A stretch of 64,000 nucleotides of DNA, taken from positions 1 through 64,000 of the forward strand of contig NZ_QEYD01000013.1 in the NCBI RefSeq assembly GCF_003122215.1. Reading direction: 5' to 3'. A model generated the notes under the pieces. It had not been told where the DNA came from. It did no database searches and saw only the letters and a program-made list of their open reading frames with translations. Numbering within the stretch: position 1 is the first letter of the stretch; every line of letters begins with the position of its first letter. Below, one piece after another: positions 1 through 9,097 of the stretch. Both the position numbers and the translations under genes were made by a program. The DNA is from Pararhodobacter marinus (GTDB lineage Bacteria; Pseudomonadota; Alphaproteobacteria; Rhodobacterales; Rhodobacteraceae).

Positions 1-128
1 CCAGGGGCATGTCCTCGGCTGGTTCAGCCGCTCAGCCGACCTTCTCGGCGCAGCCGAACCCGTTAATCAGATCTTCCTTTAGCATTTACTTGTGCAGTTC
101 TTGATCTTGAATTCGACGTGTACTCATC

Positions 129-3100
129 ATGCCTCTGCGGTTTTCCGAAGAAGGACCAGAGTTTCCCTCGCCGTTGGTGGATGCTTGGCTCAAGGGCGAG
201 GTTGTCTTCTTGTGCGGCGCGGGAATTAGTGCCCCACAGTTACCTGGCTTTTCAGGTCTTGTTGATCGTTGCTACAATGAACTGAACCTTGAAAAAGATC
301 GTTCCGAGCAATTTTCCTACAGCGAAGGAAGGTTCGAAGAGGTGCTGGGTTCCCTCAGTCGCCGAATTGTTGATCCTGACGAGTTGGTTCGCACGGTTTG
401 CAGCTTGGTCAAGCTGCCAGATGCGCCGGATCTATCACGCCATCGAACGCTCCTCCGGTTATCGCGCGATTTGGAGAACCGGCCAAACATTGTCACTACA
501 AACTTCGACACCTTGATCGAGCACGCCTGGACGCAGGAGGGTGCGCCCCGGGAGGTTATCGCAGGGGCGAGTTTCGCGGGCCAAGCGCTGCCCATGCCTG
601 GCAGTGCAGGGTTTCAAGGCATCATCCATATACACGGCCGCATCGGCGACCCGGCCATCGACGTGGATCAGTCCGCCCTCGTGATGACCAGCGCCGACTA
701 TGGCGACGCCTACATGAGGTCCGGTTGGGTCTCTCGGTTTCTATTCGACCTGTGTCGCTGCAAAACGGTGGTGCTGGTCGGATACAGTGCCAACGACGCG
801 CCGGTTCGGTACTTTCTCAACGTGCTAGAGGCTGACCGGACGCGCTTTCCGGATCTTCGTACTGTCTACGCTCTTGATGCTGCTCGGGACAGCGAGGAGG
901 ACACGATAGCGCGTTGGGCGGCCTTGGCCGTTGAGGTGCTGCCTTATCGGGCTGTGATCGGCCCAGACAATCAGCAGCAGCGCCATACCGCGTTGTGGCG
1001 AGACCTGGAGAAGCTCGCCGACCTCGTTGAGACGCCCAAAGCGACACGCCGTCGCTGGGCTTCGGACCTCCTTTGCAAGCCATTTAGTGAAGCGAGCCCG
1101 ACCGAGCTCGATTGGGTCGCATGGCTCTTCAAGGGGAAACGCGACCTGTTCGACCTCGTTATTAACGTCATCCAAGACAGCGCTTGGCTTGATTTCTGTG
1201 CTGAACGGAGGCTTTGGACGGAGCAAGAAGCTGATTGGATATCGGCGGCATGGGCGAGCAAGGACTTGCAGAGCAAGGCACGCTTTAAGGCGGCGATCAA
1301 ATGGAACGCCAAGCTAGGACACGGTTTTCGATTGCAGCTTGGCCTTCGGTTAGGCCGATCGCCAGAGTTGCCCGAACTTTGGCGCCAAGCTTGGCGCCTC
1401 CTGGCGACAAGTGAGACACAGGGCTTGGACTGGGATGATCGATCCTACGTTGTGCGGCGAGAACTTGCGTACGAACCTGTCTTGTATGCTTACTTGCGAA
1501 AGGCTGTGCGTTTCCTGTCGCCGCGGCTCATTCTTGAGCCGAACCGGCGCGAATTCTACGGCTCTCCAACTCCAGACCCTCCTGAGCGTCTGACGGACCT
1601 TACTTGGATCAGGTTGGGCGTTCCCGACCGCGGCGGCGCGGCTGAGTTGCTCCATGCGCTGCTTAGGCAGCCTCAGCCCCTCGTGCTCATCGGTCTGGCT
1701 ACGGCTGCGCTGCGAGACGCGGTCGGCTTGGGTGCCGACGCCGGCTTGGTCACCGATGACTTCGACCAGCTCGACACCGGCGTCCCGTCGATCGAGCCCC
1801 ACAGCCAGAACAAGCACCAAGATGGTATCATCTTCCTCACCGAACTGCTTGCGCGCCTTCTCCCCTTGGTTGCGGCTACCGATGCCGATGTGGCCCGGCG
1901 ATGCGCAGAGGAGTGGCGCGCAATACCGAGCCGCGTCGGCGTCCGACTCTGGATGCATGCGCTTCGCGATTCGAGCCTCTACGACTCCACACATGCCATG
2001 GCGGGGCTGCTTGGTCTATCGCTCGATGACTTCTGGAGGTCTCATCGCGAGCTGGCGCTGCTTGTGCGGGAACGCGCGAGTAGCGCCGACCAACAAGTCA
2101 TCGCTGCCTTGGAGCTGCGCATCCGAACCGAAGCTCGCCCGCACTACCAGCGCTATGAGATTGAGGACGGCCAGCCCGACTGGCGCGACTACGCTCGAGA
2201 CCAAGAGGTCTGGTTCCGTCTTAACATGTTGGCCGCTGCGGGAGCCTTGTCGGGCGAGGGTGCCGAAGAGCTCGCCACGCTCACCGCGCGTCATCCCCAC
2301 CTGAACCGCGAGGTCGCGGACCGAGACTTCTTCAAGATCTACTCTTCTGGTGTGAGGTTCATCGCGGGAGACGCTACCGAAATAACCGAGGCCCCAGACG
2401 ATGATCGGCTTCGGGTTGCTCAAGAGTCCCTGAGTAGCCACGACTTCGAGAAGCGACGCGGGTGGAGTGCCTTTTGCAACTCCACCCCAGAGGGCGCTTT
2501 CGAGGTTCTGCGCGGCGCGCCCTTGGGTGAGATCAACGCCCCCCTGTGGTCCGAACTGGTCAGCGCCTTGGCGCATGACAGCGTACTGACGGACGATGTC
2601 CGGCGTAACCTGATCCTCTTGATCTTCGATAGGCTTGACGCAGCTGACGATCAGTTCCTGGTTCTCATCGTCCGAAACCTGGCGGACCTATACTGTTCGA
2701 CGCCCCGTCGAGCTGAAACTGCTGTCGCGGCTTGGTGGCCCAGGCTTTTCCAAGCGGCGGTCGCGGTCGACCGCGACGAGATTGAAGAGGACCGCAACAT
2801 AGTGGACCGGGCGCTCTACTCGCCGACTGGCAGGCTGGCAGACGCGGTACTCGTTGAGCTCGATGAGGTGCGCAAGTCAGGCGGAGGAGCTGCGCCAGCC
2901 TTGATCGGCAACCTGGTCGCGGCTGCGGGCGCTCCAGGTTACTCTGGCGCCCTCGCAAGGGCGAGCCTCATGCACAACCTAGATTTTGTCCTTTCTTTCG
3001 ACGTCGGAGAGGTCAACGAGAGCCTTGTGGCGGCCGTGGGTGGCGACGGCTGGGAGGCGCGCGCCCTACGCCGCGTCCTCGTCAGCCACGACCAGCTCTC

Positions 3101-3743
3101 TGCAGCGGCCACGCGAATGTTTGGACAAGCCATCGTGGAGGGAGCGACGTCCTTGGGCTCCGAAGAAAGAGCCGACTTGGCGGCGTTCAACCTTCTCTTC
3201 CCGGTCTTGGACACGATGAGAGGTGATCACGAGACTGAACAATGGGGCATTAGTGCGGACGATGCGGCCAAGGCTCTGAGAGAGGGGTCGCTGGCCTTAC
3301 GGGCGGGAGCGCTTGAGGTCGTCGCCGGTTGGGTCAATGAGATGGAGGAAGGGCCTGCGGCCTCTTGGCGAGCCGTGATCGCCCCCCTGATGGCGCGCGT
3401 TTGGCCTCGTGATAGGCGCTTCAAGCACCCGAGGTTGAGCCAACACTTCGCGGAGCTCGCCGTGGCTGCCGGTGATGCCTTCCCAGACGCACTCAGCCAA
3501 CTTCAGCCGTACATGACGCCGCTTGAGGGCTACAACATTCCATTCGTAATCGAGAGGTCCAAAGCGCCAGAGGCTCATCCAACCGAGACCTTGGCTCTTC
3601 TTTGGACGCTTTTCGGACCAAACAGCCAAGCCGAGGCCCATGGAATTTCGAAGATACTTGATCGTTTGATTGCCAGCGATCCCAAGCTGGAATGGGATCG
3701 TCGACTTCAGTGGCTTGACCAGAGGTATCTTCATTATGATTGA
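129..3743 (+). CDS. SIR2-domain defence-associated protein (DSR-like), 1204 aa
   Basis: The first ~290 residues form a SIR2-like NAD-binding domain: GAGIS at residues 30-34, TTNFD at 123-127, HIHG at 167-170 (candidate catalytic histidine) and GYSAND at 218-223. The other ~900 residues look helical and soluble, with no Walker A motif and no membrane segment, so this is not a SIR2-STAND (Avs5) protein. The layout fits defence-associated sirtuins of the DSR1/DSR2 type, which sense a phage protein and deplete NAD+. That role is inferred from family knowledge. No strong ribosome binding site is visible before the ATG at 129, so the start is only moderately certain. The gene lies beside a truncated phage gene cluster and has visibly lower G+C than the capsid genes, consistent with acquired cargo. 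Confidence 0.85.
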   Translation: MPLRFSEEGPEFPSPLVDAWLKGEVVFLCGAGISAPQLPGFSGLVDRCYNELNLEKDRSEQFSYSEGRFEEVLGSLSRRIVDPDELVRTVCSLVKLPDAPDLSRHRTLLRLSRDLENRPNIVTTNFDTLIEHAWTQEGAPREVIAGASFAGQALPMPGSAGFQGIIHIHGRIGDPAIDVDQSALVMTSADYGDAYMRSGWVSRFLFDLCRCKTVVLVGYSANDAPVRYFLNVLEADRTRFPDLRTVYALDAARDSEEDTIARWAALAVEVLPYRAVIGPDNQQQRHTALWRDLEKLADLVETPKATRRRWASDLLCKPFSEASPTELDWVAWLFKGKRDLFDLVINVIQDSAWLDFCAERRLWTEQEADWISAAWASKDLQSKARFKAAIKWNAKLGHGFRLQLGLRLGRSPELPELWRQAWRLLATSETQGLDWDDRSYVVRRELAYEPVLYAYLRKAVRFLSPRLILEPNRREFYGSPTPDPPERLTDLTWIRLGVPDRGGAAELLHALLRQPQPLVLIGLATAALRDAVGLGADAGLVTDDFDQLDTGVPSIEPHSQNKHQDGIIFLTELLARLLPLVAATDADVARRCAEEWRAIPSRVGVRLWMHALRDSSLYDSTHAMAGLLGLSLDDFWRSHRELALLVRERASSADQQVIAALELRIRTEARPHYQRYEIEDGQPDWRDYARDQEVWFRLNMLAAAGALSGEGAEELATLTARHPHLNREVADRDFFKIYSSGVRFIAGDATEITEAPDDDRLRVAQESLSSHDFEKRRGWSAFCNSTPEGAFEVLRGAPLGEINAPLWSELVSALAHDSVLTDDVRRNLILLIFDRLDAADDQFLVLIVRNLADLYCSTPRRAETAVAAWWPRLFQAAVAVDRDEIEEDRNIVDRALYSPTGRLADAVLVELDEVRKSGGGAAPALIGNLVAAAGAPGYSGALARASLMHNLDFVLSFDVGEVNESLVAAVGGDGWEARALRRVLVSHDQLSAAATRMFGQAIVEGATSLGSEERADLAAFNLLFPVLDTMRGDHETEQWGISADDAAKALREGSLALRAGALEVVAGWVNEMEEGPAASWRAVIAPLMARVWPRDRRFKHPRLSQHFAELAVAAGDAFPDALSQLQPYMTPLEGYNIPFVIERSKAPEAHPTETLALLWTLFGPNSQAEAHGISKILDRLIASDPKLEWDRRLQWLDQRYLHYD

Positions 3744-4081
3744 TGCTTTGAGCTGGGAGCGACCGCGGTCGGGCGTCTGATGGAAGGGCAGCTTTTCGGG
3801 TTTTGCGGCTTGGGCGCCTCAACTGTTCTAACGTCCGCTTTGGGCCGGGAGCGACGTAGCGCTGGGAAGGACCAAAGGCTGGCCCTCGCCGCGAGGCCGC
3901 ATGGCCGCTTCGAGCCCTTCTTGTTCGATGTTGCACAATCGAGGAATGTCCTATTTTCTGCCGCCTGCTGGCCCGCAAAGAACTAGTTTTATGAGGGTGG
4001 GAATGCTGTGAATGAAATATGTCACTTCAACCCGGCGACCGGCAATAATAATCTCAAGTCCAGCGGGGCTAAGGAATACAA
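3744..4081. other. Intergenic stretch with no recognisable gene
   Basis: About 340 bases separate the SIR2 gene from the next gene. Open frames here are short and have no features I can name. The right end is more A+T-rich and carries an AAGGA-type ribosome binding site just before the ATG at 4082, so a promoter for the downstream gene probably lies here. No clear terminator hairpin was seen after the SIR2 gene. Confidence 0.5.
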
Positions 4082-5035
4082 ATGACTGGCCATACCCGAG
4101 TAATCATGCCCCATGTCCACATCATGAGATCGTTCGATGATGAGGCCGGTAAGAGGATCGTAGTTTCGGGTGTTCTTCTGCCGCACTTGATTGAGAACTT
4201 AATTCTCTCGGGTGCTCTCGAAGTTCTGATTACTGACGGATGGCGATACTCTAATGACTTCCACAATGAACTTGAGAAGTTGCCGCCGTCTTCTAGGCGA
4301 TATGTCAATATTATTAACGCGGATACACGCACACAGCGTATTTCTGACGAAATTTTTGAGCCGGTGCTGGAGGAGTTTGGATTGAGACTTCCACACTCTT
4401 CGGCCTATGTTTCGCTTCGAAAAGTAAGTTCCAAAGAAGAAAGAACGGCTCGCGAAGCTGCTATGCGAGCCCATGGAATGATGCCAAGGTTTCTGGAAGC
4501 GCTTTTCCACAAAGCCCATTTTCATTTCGATATTAAAGGATTCGTGAGCTGCTTGGAAATTGTCAGGCTGCAGAGCAGAGACGCCGATACCCGAATAAAG
4601 CTAGCTGGTTTACAGGCAGTACTATCGACCTATAAGCCGTTTGAGATGTCTGCTGCATTGGTGCTCCCTGAGGCTTCGAAGGCGCACGCAGATCGGCTGA
4701 TGGAAATCGTGCTGTCCAGCGAATACAAAGCGCTTTCCGCCGAGCATTCAGCATTGGGAGGATTAACCAATATCTCTCATGTTGTGTCCCAAATTGATTT
4801 GCGCGTTAGGAAGCTCCTCAATAGGAGCGGAACAAAAGGTCTCTTGCGCTATACTTCTAAAGCTGCATCTGCTGCGAGCGGTGTCCCTGTCCCTACTACG
4901 GATTTCGCAGAGTCTTTAATAAAGGATGCATTCCTGCCGCCAACTTTGGATATGTCTGATATTATCTCCAGAGCAAAGCAAGAGCTGGCGGGAAGTGATG
5001 GAGAGATCGACAAAAGGAAATTTCTTGGTTTGTGA
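4082..5035 (+). CDS. Unrecognised 317-aa protein in the defence/prophage region
   Basis: I do not recognise this protein. It is 317 aa, apparently soluble, without signal peptide, membrane segment or obvious catalytic motif. The middle (about residues 130-260) looks helical. An AAGGA-type ribosome binding site precedes the ATG; a second ATG at 4109 is an alternative start. The gene is clearly lower in G+C and uses more A/T-ending codons than the phage genes to its right, a sign of separate acquisition. It has the same orientation as the SIR2 gene but sits 338 bp away, so one transcript is possible but not shown. It may be a defence accessory gene or unrelated cargo. Confidence 0.7.
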   Translation: MTGHTRVIMPHVHIMRSFDDEAGKRIVVSGVLLPHLIENLILSGALEVLITDGWRYSNDFHNELEKLPPSSRRYVNIINADTRTQRISDEIFEPVLEEFGLRLPHSSAYVSLRKVSSKEERTAREAAMRAHGMMPRFLEALFHKAHFHFDIKGFVSCLEIVRLQSRDADTRIKLAGLQAVLSTYKPFEMSAALVLPEASKAHADRLMEIVLSSEYKALSAEHSALGGLTNISHVVSQIDLRVRKLLNRSGTKGLLRYTSKAASAASGVPVPTTDFAESLIKDAFLPPTLDMSDIISRAKQELAGSDGEIDKRKFLGL

Positions 5036-5219
5036 AGATATAGGCACATTCGCTGTGCATCAGTTTTGTTTGAGCGCCATAGTCTAATAGCAGGCATGTA
5101 GTGCCCTTCTACAAGCGTCTGTTTAGTCCGGCACTGCCGACCTTGGTCTGCAAGGCAATGCTGCACGATGCCATGGATGATCGGTTCGGGCAAACTGCAT
5201 CGCAGCGGTAGCCGACCCG

Positions 5220-5807
5220 GTGAGTGTCCTGAGAGGGCCGAAAGCGTCATGGCGATTTGCGTTGGCCGCGCATGCCGCGCGCGGCTCGATGCCCAAGATG
5301 TTCTGGCAACACGATCCCAACCAGCCGATCGGCAAATGGATTGCGGCCGCTGAGGACGAGAAGGGGTTGCTGGTCTCGGGCCAGCTCAACTTGGGCGTGC
5401 AGCGGGCACGCGAGGCCTATGAGCTGTTGAAGGCGGGCGACATCGACGGGCTGTCGATCGGCTACCGGATCCGGGGCTACGAGGTCGACGAGGACAGCGA
5501 TGTCTGGACGCTGACGAAGCTCGACCTGCGCGAGGTTTCCATCGTCAGCATCGGCGCCAATGAGCATGCGACGGTCGCCTCGGTGAAGTCCGGGCGCCGG
5601 GCGCTGGAGCTGGCAGACAAGCTGAAGGCCGGGGAAAGGCTGACGGCGCGGGAGTTCGAGGATCTGCTGAAGGGGAGCTTCGGCCTCTCGAAGGCGCAGG
5701 CGGAGCGGGCCGCGCACCTCCACCTGAAGGGGAGCACCCCTGACGGTCGGGGGGATCCCGGCGACGCGGCAGACGGCCTTGCCTTCCTGCAGGCCCTCGC
5801 AGGCTGA
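5220..5807 (+). pseudogene. HK97-family prohead protease, N-terminally truncated
   Basis: From about residue 12 the frame reads as the U35/HK97-type prohead serine protease that processes the capsid scaffold: the WQHDPNQPIG block, GLSIGY with its conserved serine, and LREVSIVSIGAN. Intact homologues have roughly 40 further N-terminal residues before the stretch that here reads FALAAHAARG. Those are missing, and the frame opens at a GTG right after unrelated upstream sequence. The break therefore lies near 5220-5260, and the portal and terminase genes normally upstream are absent. The C-terminal half, including a linker rich in charged residues, is intact. The first gene of the surviving head cluster is thus a remnant unlikely to make active protease. 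Confidence 0.8.
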
Positions 5808-5860
5808 CGCCTGCACGAACCAACACGACACACCACACTCTATATATACAGGAGATCCCT

Positions 5861-7072
5861 ATGTCGGGTGACACGAAGACGGCTGAGCAGCTGGCGGCCG
5901 AGTTCAAAGCTGCCAACGAGAAGGCGATCGATCAGGTTAAGGCGCTGGCCGAGGATGCGCTGGGGCGCGCCAAGGCGGGCGAGAAGCTGACCGAGACGCT
6001 CAAGACCGATGCCGATGAAGCGCTCATCAAGATGAACGAGCTCGGCGCGCAGGTCACCGAACTGGCGCAGAAGCTCGCGCGGGGTGGCGGCGACGGCAAG
6101 GCCGAGGCGAAGTCGATCGGCACGCAATATGTCGAAAGCGAGGACTTCAAGTCCTGGGCCGAGGGCCGCCCGCGTCAGGGCAAGGCGGATATGGCGGTGA
6201 AGGCCACGATCACCACGTCCACCACGGATGCGGCGGGCTCGGTGGGCGCGGCCACGGATCGCACGCGGCTGCCGGGTCTGCAGGAGCTGCCGCAGCGCCG
6301 GCTCACGGTGCGCGACCTGATCTCGCCCGGCCGGATCGACAATGCCGCGCTGGAATATATCCGCGAGACGGGCTTCACCAACAACGCGGCGCCGGTGGCG
6401 GAAGGCGCGGCGAAGCCTGGCTCGGATATCCAGCTGGAGCTGATCACCACCTCGGCCAAGGTGATCGCGCATTGGATGAAGGCCTCGAAACAGGCGCTCG
6501 CCGATGTCTCGATGCTGAGCTCGCTCATCGATCAGCGGCTGCTCTTCGGCCTCGCGCTGGTCGAAGAGAACCAGATCCTGCACGGCGACGGCACGGGGCA
6601 GAACCTGCACGGGATCGTGCCGCAGGCCTTGGCCTATACCGTGCCGCCTGAGCTCGTGGCCGAGGATCTGACGGTGATCGACACGCTGCGCATCGCCATG
6701 CTGCAGGCGGTGCTGGCCGAGTTCCCGGCCACGGGCCATGTCCTGAACCCGATCGACTGGGCCTCGATCGAGCTCACCAAGGACACGACCGGGCGCCATA
6801 TCATCGGCGCGCCCAAGGGCGAGGCGGCGGCGTCGCTCTGGCGGCTCCCGGTGGTCGAGACGCAGGCGATCACGGCGGGCAAGTTCCTCACCGGCGCCTT
6901 CAAGCTCGGCGCGCAGGTCTATGACCTGTGGGATTCCCGCATCGAGACCGGCTTCGTCAATGACGACTTCACACGCAACCTCGTGACGATCCTCGCCGAG
7001 GAACGCATCGCGCTGGCGGTCAACCGGCCCGAGGCCTTCGTCTACGGCGATCTCGCGCCGGTCGCGCCGTAA
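5861..7072 (+). CDS. HK97-family phage major capsid protein
   Basis: This 403-aa protein forms the phage capsid shell. Residues 1-80 are a charged, coiled-coil delta (scaffold) domain with many Lys, Glu and Ala. The HK97 capsid fold begins near residue 115 with the LPQRRLTVRDLI block and continues through AKVIAHWMKASKQAL and the HGDGTGQNLHGI loop that is typical of the family. Length is normal for HK97-type capsid proteins. A good ribosome binding site (CAGGAGATC) precedes the ATG. It lies 53 bp after the truncated protease, the standard order. No frameshift or stop was seen. Confidence 0.95.
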   Translation: MSGDTKTAEQLAAEFKAANEKAIDQVKALAEDALGRAKAGEKLTETLKTDADEALIKMNELGAQVTELAQKLARGGGDGKAEAKSIGTQYVESEDFKSWAEGRPRQGKADMAVKATITTSTTDAAGSVGAATDRTRLPGLQELPQRRLTVRDLISPGRIDNAALEYIRETGFTNNAAPVAEGAAKPGSDIQLELITTSAKVIAHWMKASKQALADVSMLSSLIDQRLLFGLALVEENQILHGDGTGQNLHGIVPQALAYTVPPELVAEDLTVIDTLRIAMLQAVLAEFPATGHVLNPIDWASIELTKDTTGRHIIGAPKGEAAASLWRLPVVETQAITAGKFLTGAFKLGAQVYDLWDSRIETGFVNDDFTRNLVTILAEERIALAVNRPEAFVYGDLAPVAP

Positions 7073-7152
7073 CGGCGCGCAGCTTCGATGAGTTCCAGCG
7101 CCGCGCGGGGATCGCGCGGCGTCTCTTCTCTTCCTCTGAAAGGACAATCCTC

Positions 7153-7383
7153 ATGGCAAGCTTCGATGTTCTGCGGCCCCATATCGGGGACCGGCCCTAT
7201 GCCCAGGGCGACACGCGCGAGGCCGATGCCGCCTCGGTCAAGCACCTCGTCCGCGCGGGTGTGCTGGCGGCGCAAACTGACGGCGACACCAAGAAGGCCA
7301 AGGCACCCGCGAACAAAGCCGCGCCGAAGCCGGCGAACAAGGCAGACCCGGCGGCGGCGAACAAGGCGGCAGCGCAGGAATGA
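7153..7383 (+). CDS. Small phage head-region protein of unknown role
   Basis: A 76-aa protein between the capsid and connector genes. The N-terminal ~45 residues look folded (MASFDVLRPHIGDRPY and onwards). The C-terminal ~30 residues are a low-complexity run of Lys, Ala, Pro and Asn. Small proteins of this kind are common after the capsid gene in Rhodobacterales prophages; I know no function. A GAAAGGA ribosome binding site precedes the ATG, and the stop overlaps the start of the next gene (ATGA), which supports translation as part of the head operon. Confidence 0.7.
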   Translation: MASFDVLRPHIGDRPYAQGDTREADAASVKHLVRAGVLAAQTDGDTKKAKAPANKAAPKPANKADPAAANKAAAQE

Positions 7384-7883
7384 CGCCCGTGCTGGTCACG
7401 CCCCCGACGGGCGAGCTGATCGATATGGAACAGCTGAAACTGCAGTGCCGCACCGATGGTCCGGAAGAGGAGCAGCTCCTCGCAGGCTATGTCGCGGCGG
7501 CCATCGGCTGGCTCGACGGCTGGGGCGGGCTGCTCGGTCGCGCGATCCAGCCGCAAAGCTGGGCGCTCGATGTCTCGGCGGCGGGGCGGATCCGCCTGCC
7601 GATGCCCGACGTGGTCTCGGCCTCCGCCGAATACGCCTCTGAGACCGCGCCGCTCGCACTCTCCATCGATGCCGGCGGCGCCGTGGTCGAGGTCACCGCC
7701 CCCTGCCGCCTCCTCTTCGACTGCGCCATGCCCGAGCCCAAACGGGCGCTCGCCACCCAGGCCGTCATGCTCCTCGCCGCCACCTGGTTCCGATTCCGCG
7801 AAACCGTTGGCACCGCCAGCATGAATGAGCTGCCCTTCGGCGTCCGCGCCCTGGTGCAGGCGCTGAGATGGAGGCGGGTGTGA
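7380..7883 (+). CDS. Phage head-tail connector (gp6-like adaptor)
   Basis: This 167-aa protein resembles the gp6/Phage_connect_1 adaptors that form a ring below the portal. The N-terminal LIDMEQLKLQCR stretch followed by an acidic helix (EEEQLLAGYVAAAIGWL) is the usual opening. The C-terminal block with FRETVG and LPFGVRALVQALRWRR is also typical. It starts in a 4-bp overlap with the preceding gene and its end overlaps the following gene by 16 bp, as expected in a compact morphogenesis operon. The assignment rests on these patterns and gene order. Confidence 0.8.
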   Translation: MTPVLVTPPTGELIDMEQLKLQCRTDGPEEEQLLAGYVAAAIGWLDGWGGLLGRAIQPQSWALDVSAAGRIRLPMPDVVSASAEYASETAPLALSIDAGGAVVEVTAPCRLLFDCAMPEPKRALATQAVMLLAATWFRFRETVGTASMNELPFGVRALVQALRWRRV

Positions 7884-8236
7884 CGGCGGCGGGTCTCTTG
7901 CGCGATCGCGTGACCTTCCAACGCCTGGTCCCGGGCGATGATGGCTATGGAAACACGGTGTCAGACTGGGCGAACATGGAACGCGCCCCGGGCAAGCCCC
8001 TGACAGTCTGGGCGGAAGTGCGTGTAACGCTCGGCCGCGAACGCGTCGCGGCGGGCCGGATCGAGGCAAGCCGGACCGCGACGATCCGCATCCGCGCCTC
8101 GTCCGAGGTAGCGAGTCTGACCGAAGCCGACCGGGTGATCGCGCAGGGTCAGGTCTGGAACATTCGCGGCATCGCGCCGGCTGGCAATGACCGCGAGCTG
8201 CTGGAGCTTCTGGTCGAGGGCGGGGTTGCGACATGA
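7868..8236 (+). CDS. Phage head closure / head-tail joining protein
   Basis: A 122-aa member of the head-tail joining (gp7/SPP1 gp16-like) family. Visible hallmarks are the LLRDRVTFQR opening, the GYGNTVSDW turn, the VWAEVR strand, and the C-terminal QVWNIRGI and ELLELL segments. It would seal the head after DNA packaging and join the connector to the tail. It overlaps both neighbours by a few bases. An internal start a few codons later (GTG at 7879) is possible, but the upstream ATG keeps the usual length. Confidence 0.88.
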   Translation: MEAGVTAAGLLRDRVTFQRLVPGDDGYGNTVSDWANMERAPGKPLTVWAEVRVTLGRERVAAGRIEASRTATIRIRASSEVASLTEADRVIAQGQVWNIRGIAPAGNDRELLELLVEGGVAT

Positions 8237-8598
8237 GCAAACGGGTGATCGGCGCGGACCGCGTCATGCGCAAGATATCGCAGCTTCCCCGGAAGCTGCA
8301 GCAGGACATCGCCGCGGCCAATGCCAAGAGCGCAACCGAGCTTGCGCGCACCGCCAAAGTCCTCATTCCCGTGGGCGGCGATGTGCATGGCGACGGGCAC
8401 GAGCGCGAGAAAATCACCGTGACACCGCAGGAGGATGGCGCGCAGCTCGTCGACTTCGGCCCCAAATCGAAGGTCATCGAGGGCAAGCGCGGGCCGCGTC
8501 CCTTCGTCAATCCCGCGCTCTCGGTCACTCGCAAGCGCCACAAGAACCGGGCGAAACGCGCGGTCAACAAGGCCGTGAAAGGCCTCTTCCATGACTGA
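8233..8598 (+). CDS. HK97 gp10-family tail-completion protein
   Basis: A 121-aa protein in the position of HK97 gp10, a minor head-tail component. It has a basic N-terminal helix (KRVIGADRVMRKISQLPRK), a central loop segment about residues 44-75, and a C-terminal RPFVNPALSVTRKRHKN block, which is characteristic. The ATG overlaps the stop of the head closure gene, and its own end overlaps the next start by 8 bp. It is strongly basic. Confidence 0.83.
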   Translation: MSKRVIGADRVMRKISQLPRKLQQDIAAANAKSATELARTAKVLIPVGGDVHGDGHEREKITVTPQEDGAQLVDFGPKSKVIEGKRGPRPFVNPALSVTRKRHKNRAKRAVNKAVKGLFHD

Positions 8599-9004
8599 CG
8601 GCCCCGCGCTCGCGCTGCAGGCGGCGGTGATCGCGGCGCTGCGCGCGGATTCCGGCGTCGCGGCGCTTGTGGGCGCGCGGGTCTATGATGAGCCGCCGCA
8701 GGACGTGGCCTTCCCCTATATCCGCTATGGCACCGACAATCTCGCGCCGCTGCGCCTGTCGGGCGAGTGCGTTGACGAGGATGTCGCCTTCAGCGTCGAG
8801 GTCCATTCCCGGCCCGTTGCCGGGCGGGTCGAGGTCAAGCGCATCGCCCATGCCGTGCGCGCGGCGCTCGACGACCAGGGGCTGATCCTGCCGGGCTTCC
8901 GGCTCGATTGGCTGCACTACACCACGCAGGCGATCAGCCGCGCCAGCGATGGCGCGAGCTACATCGCCACGATTGCTTTCGAGGCCGCCCTCTCGGCTGC
9001 CTGA
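8591..9004 (+). CDS. DUF3168-family tail terminator-like protein
   Basis: This 137-aa protein matches the DUF3168 pattern: a helix LALQAAVIAALRAD, then VGARVYDEPPQDVAFPYIRYG, and a VEVHSR strand. DUF3168 proteins occupy the tail terminator position between the head-tail joining genes and the major tail protein. It begins within the end of the gp10-like gene. The next gene follows after a 93-bp gap, the first real gap in the cluster since 7153. Confidence 0.87.
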   Translation: MTDGPALALQAAVIAALRADSGVAALVGARVYDEPPQDVAFPYIRYGTDNLAPLRLSGECVDEDVAFSVEVHSRPVAGRVEVKRIAHAVRAALDDQGLILPGFRLDWLHYTTQAISRASDGASYIATIAFEAALSAA

Positions 9005-9097
9005 TCTATCCCCGTACGGGGTGCCCTATCCGACCCTTGGGCAAGGTCGTGCTGGTCCGCGGTAAAGCGCGCCCGGCCCATAGATGGAGCCCTTCCC

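Noticed and set aside
129-3743. Avs5-type SIR2-STAND protein
   Set aside because: No Walker A or B motif could be found after the SIR2 domain.
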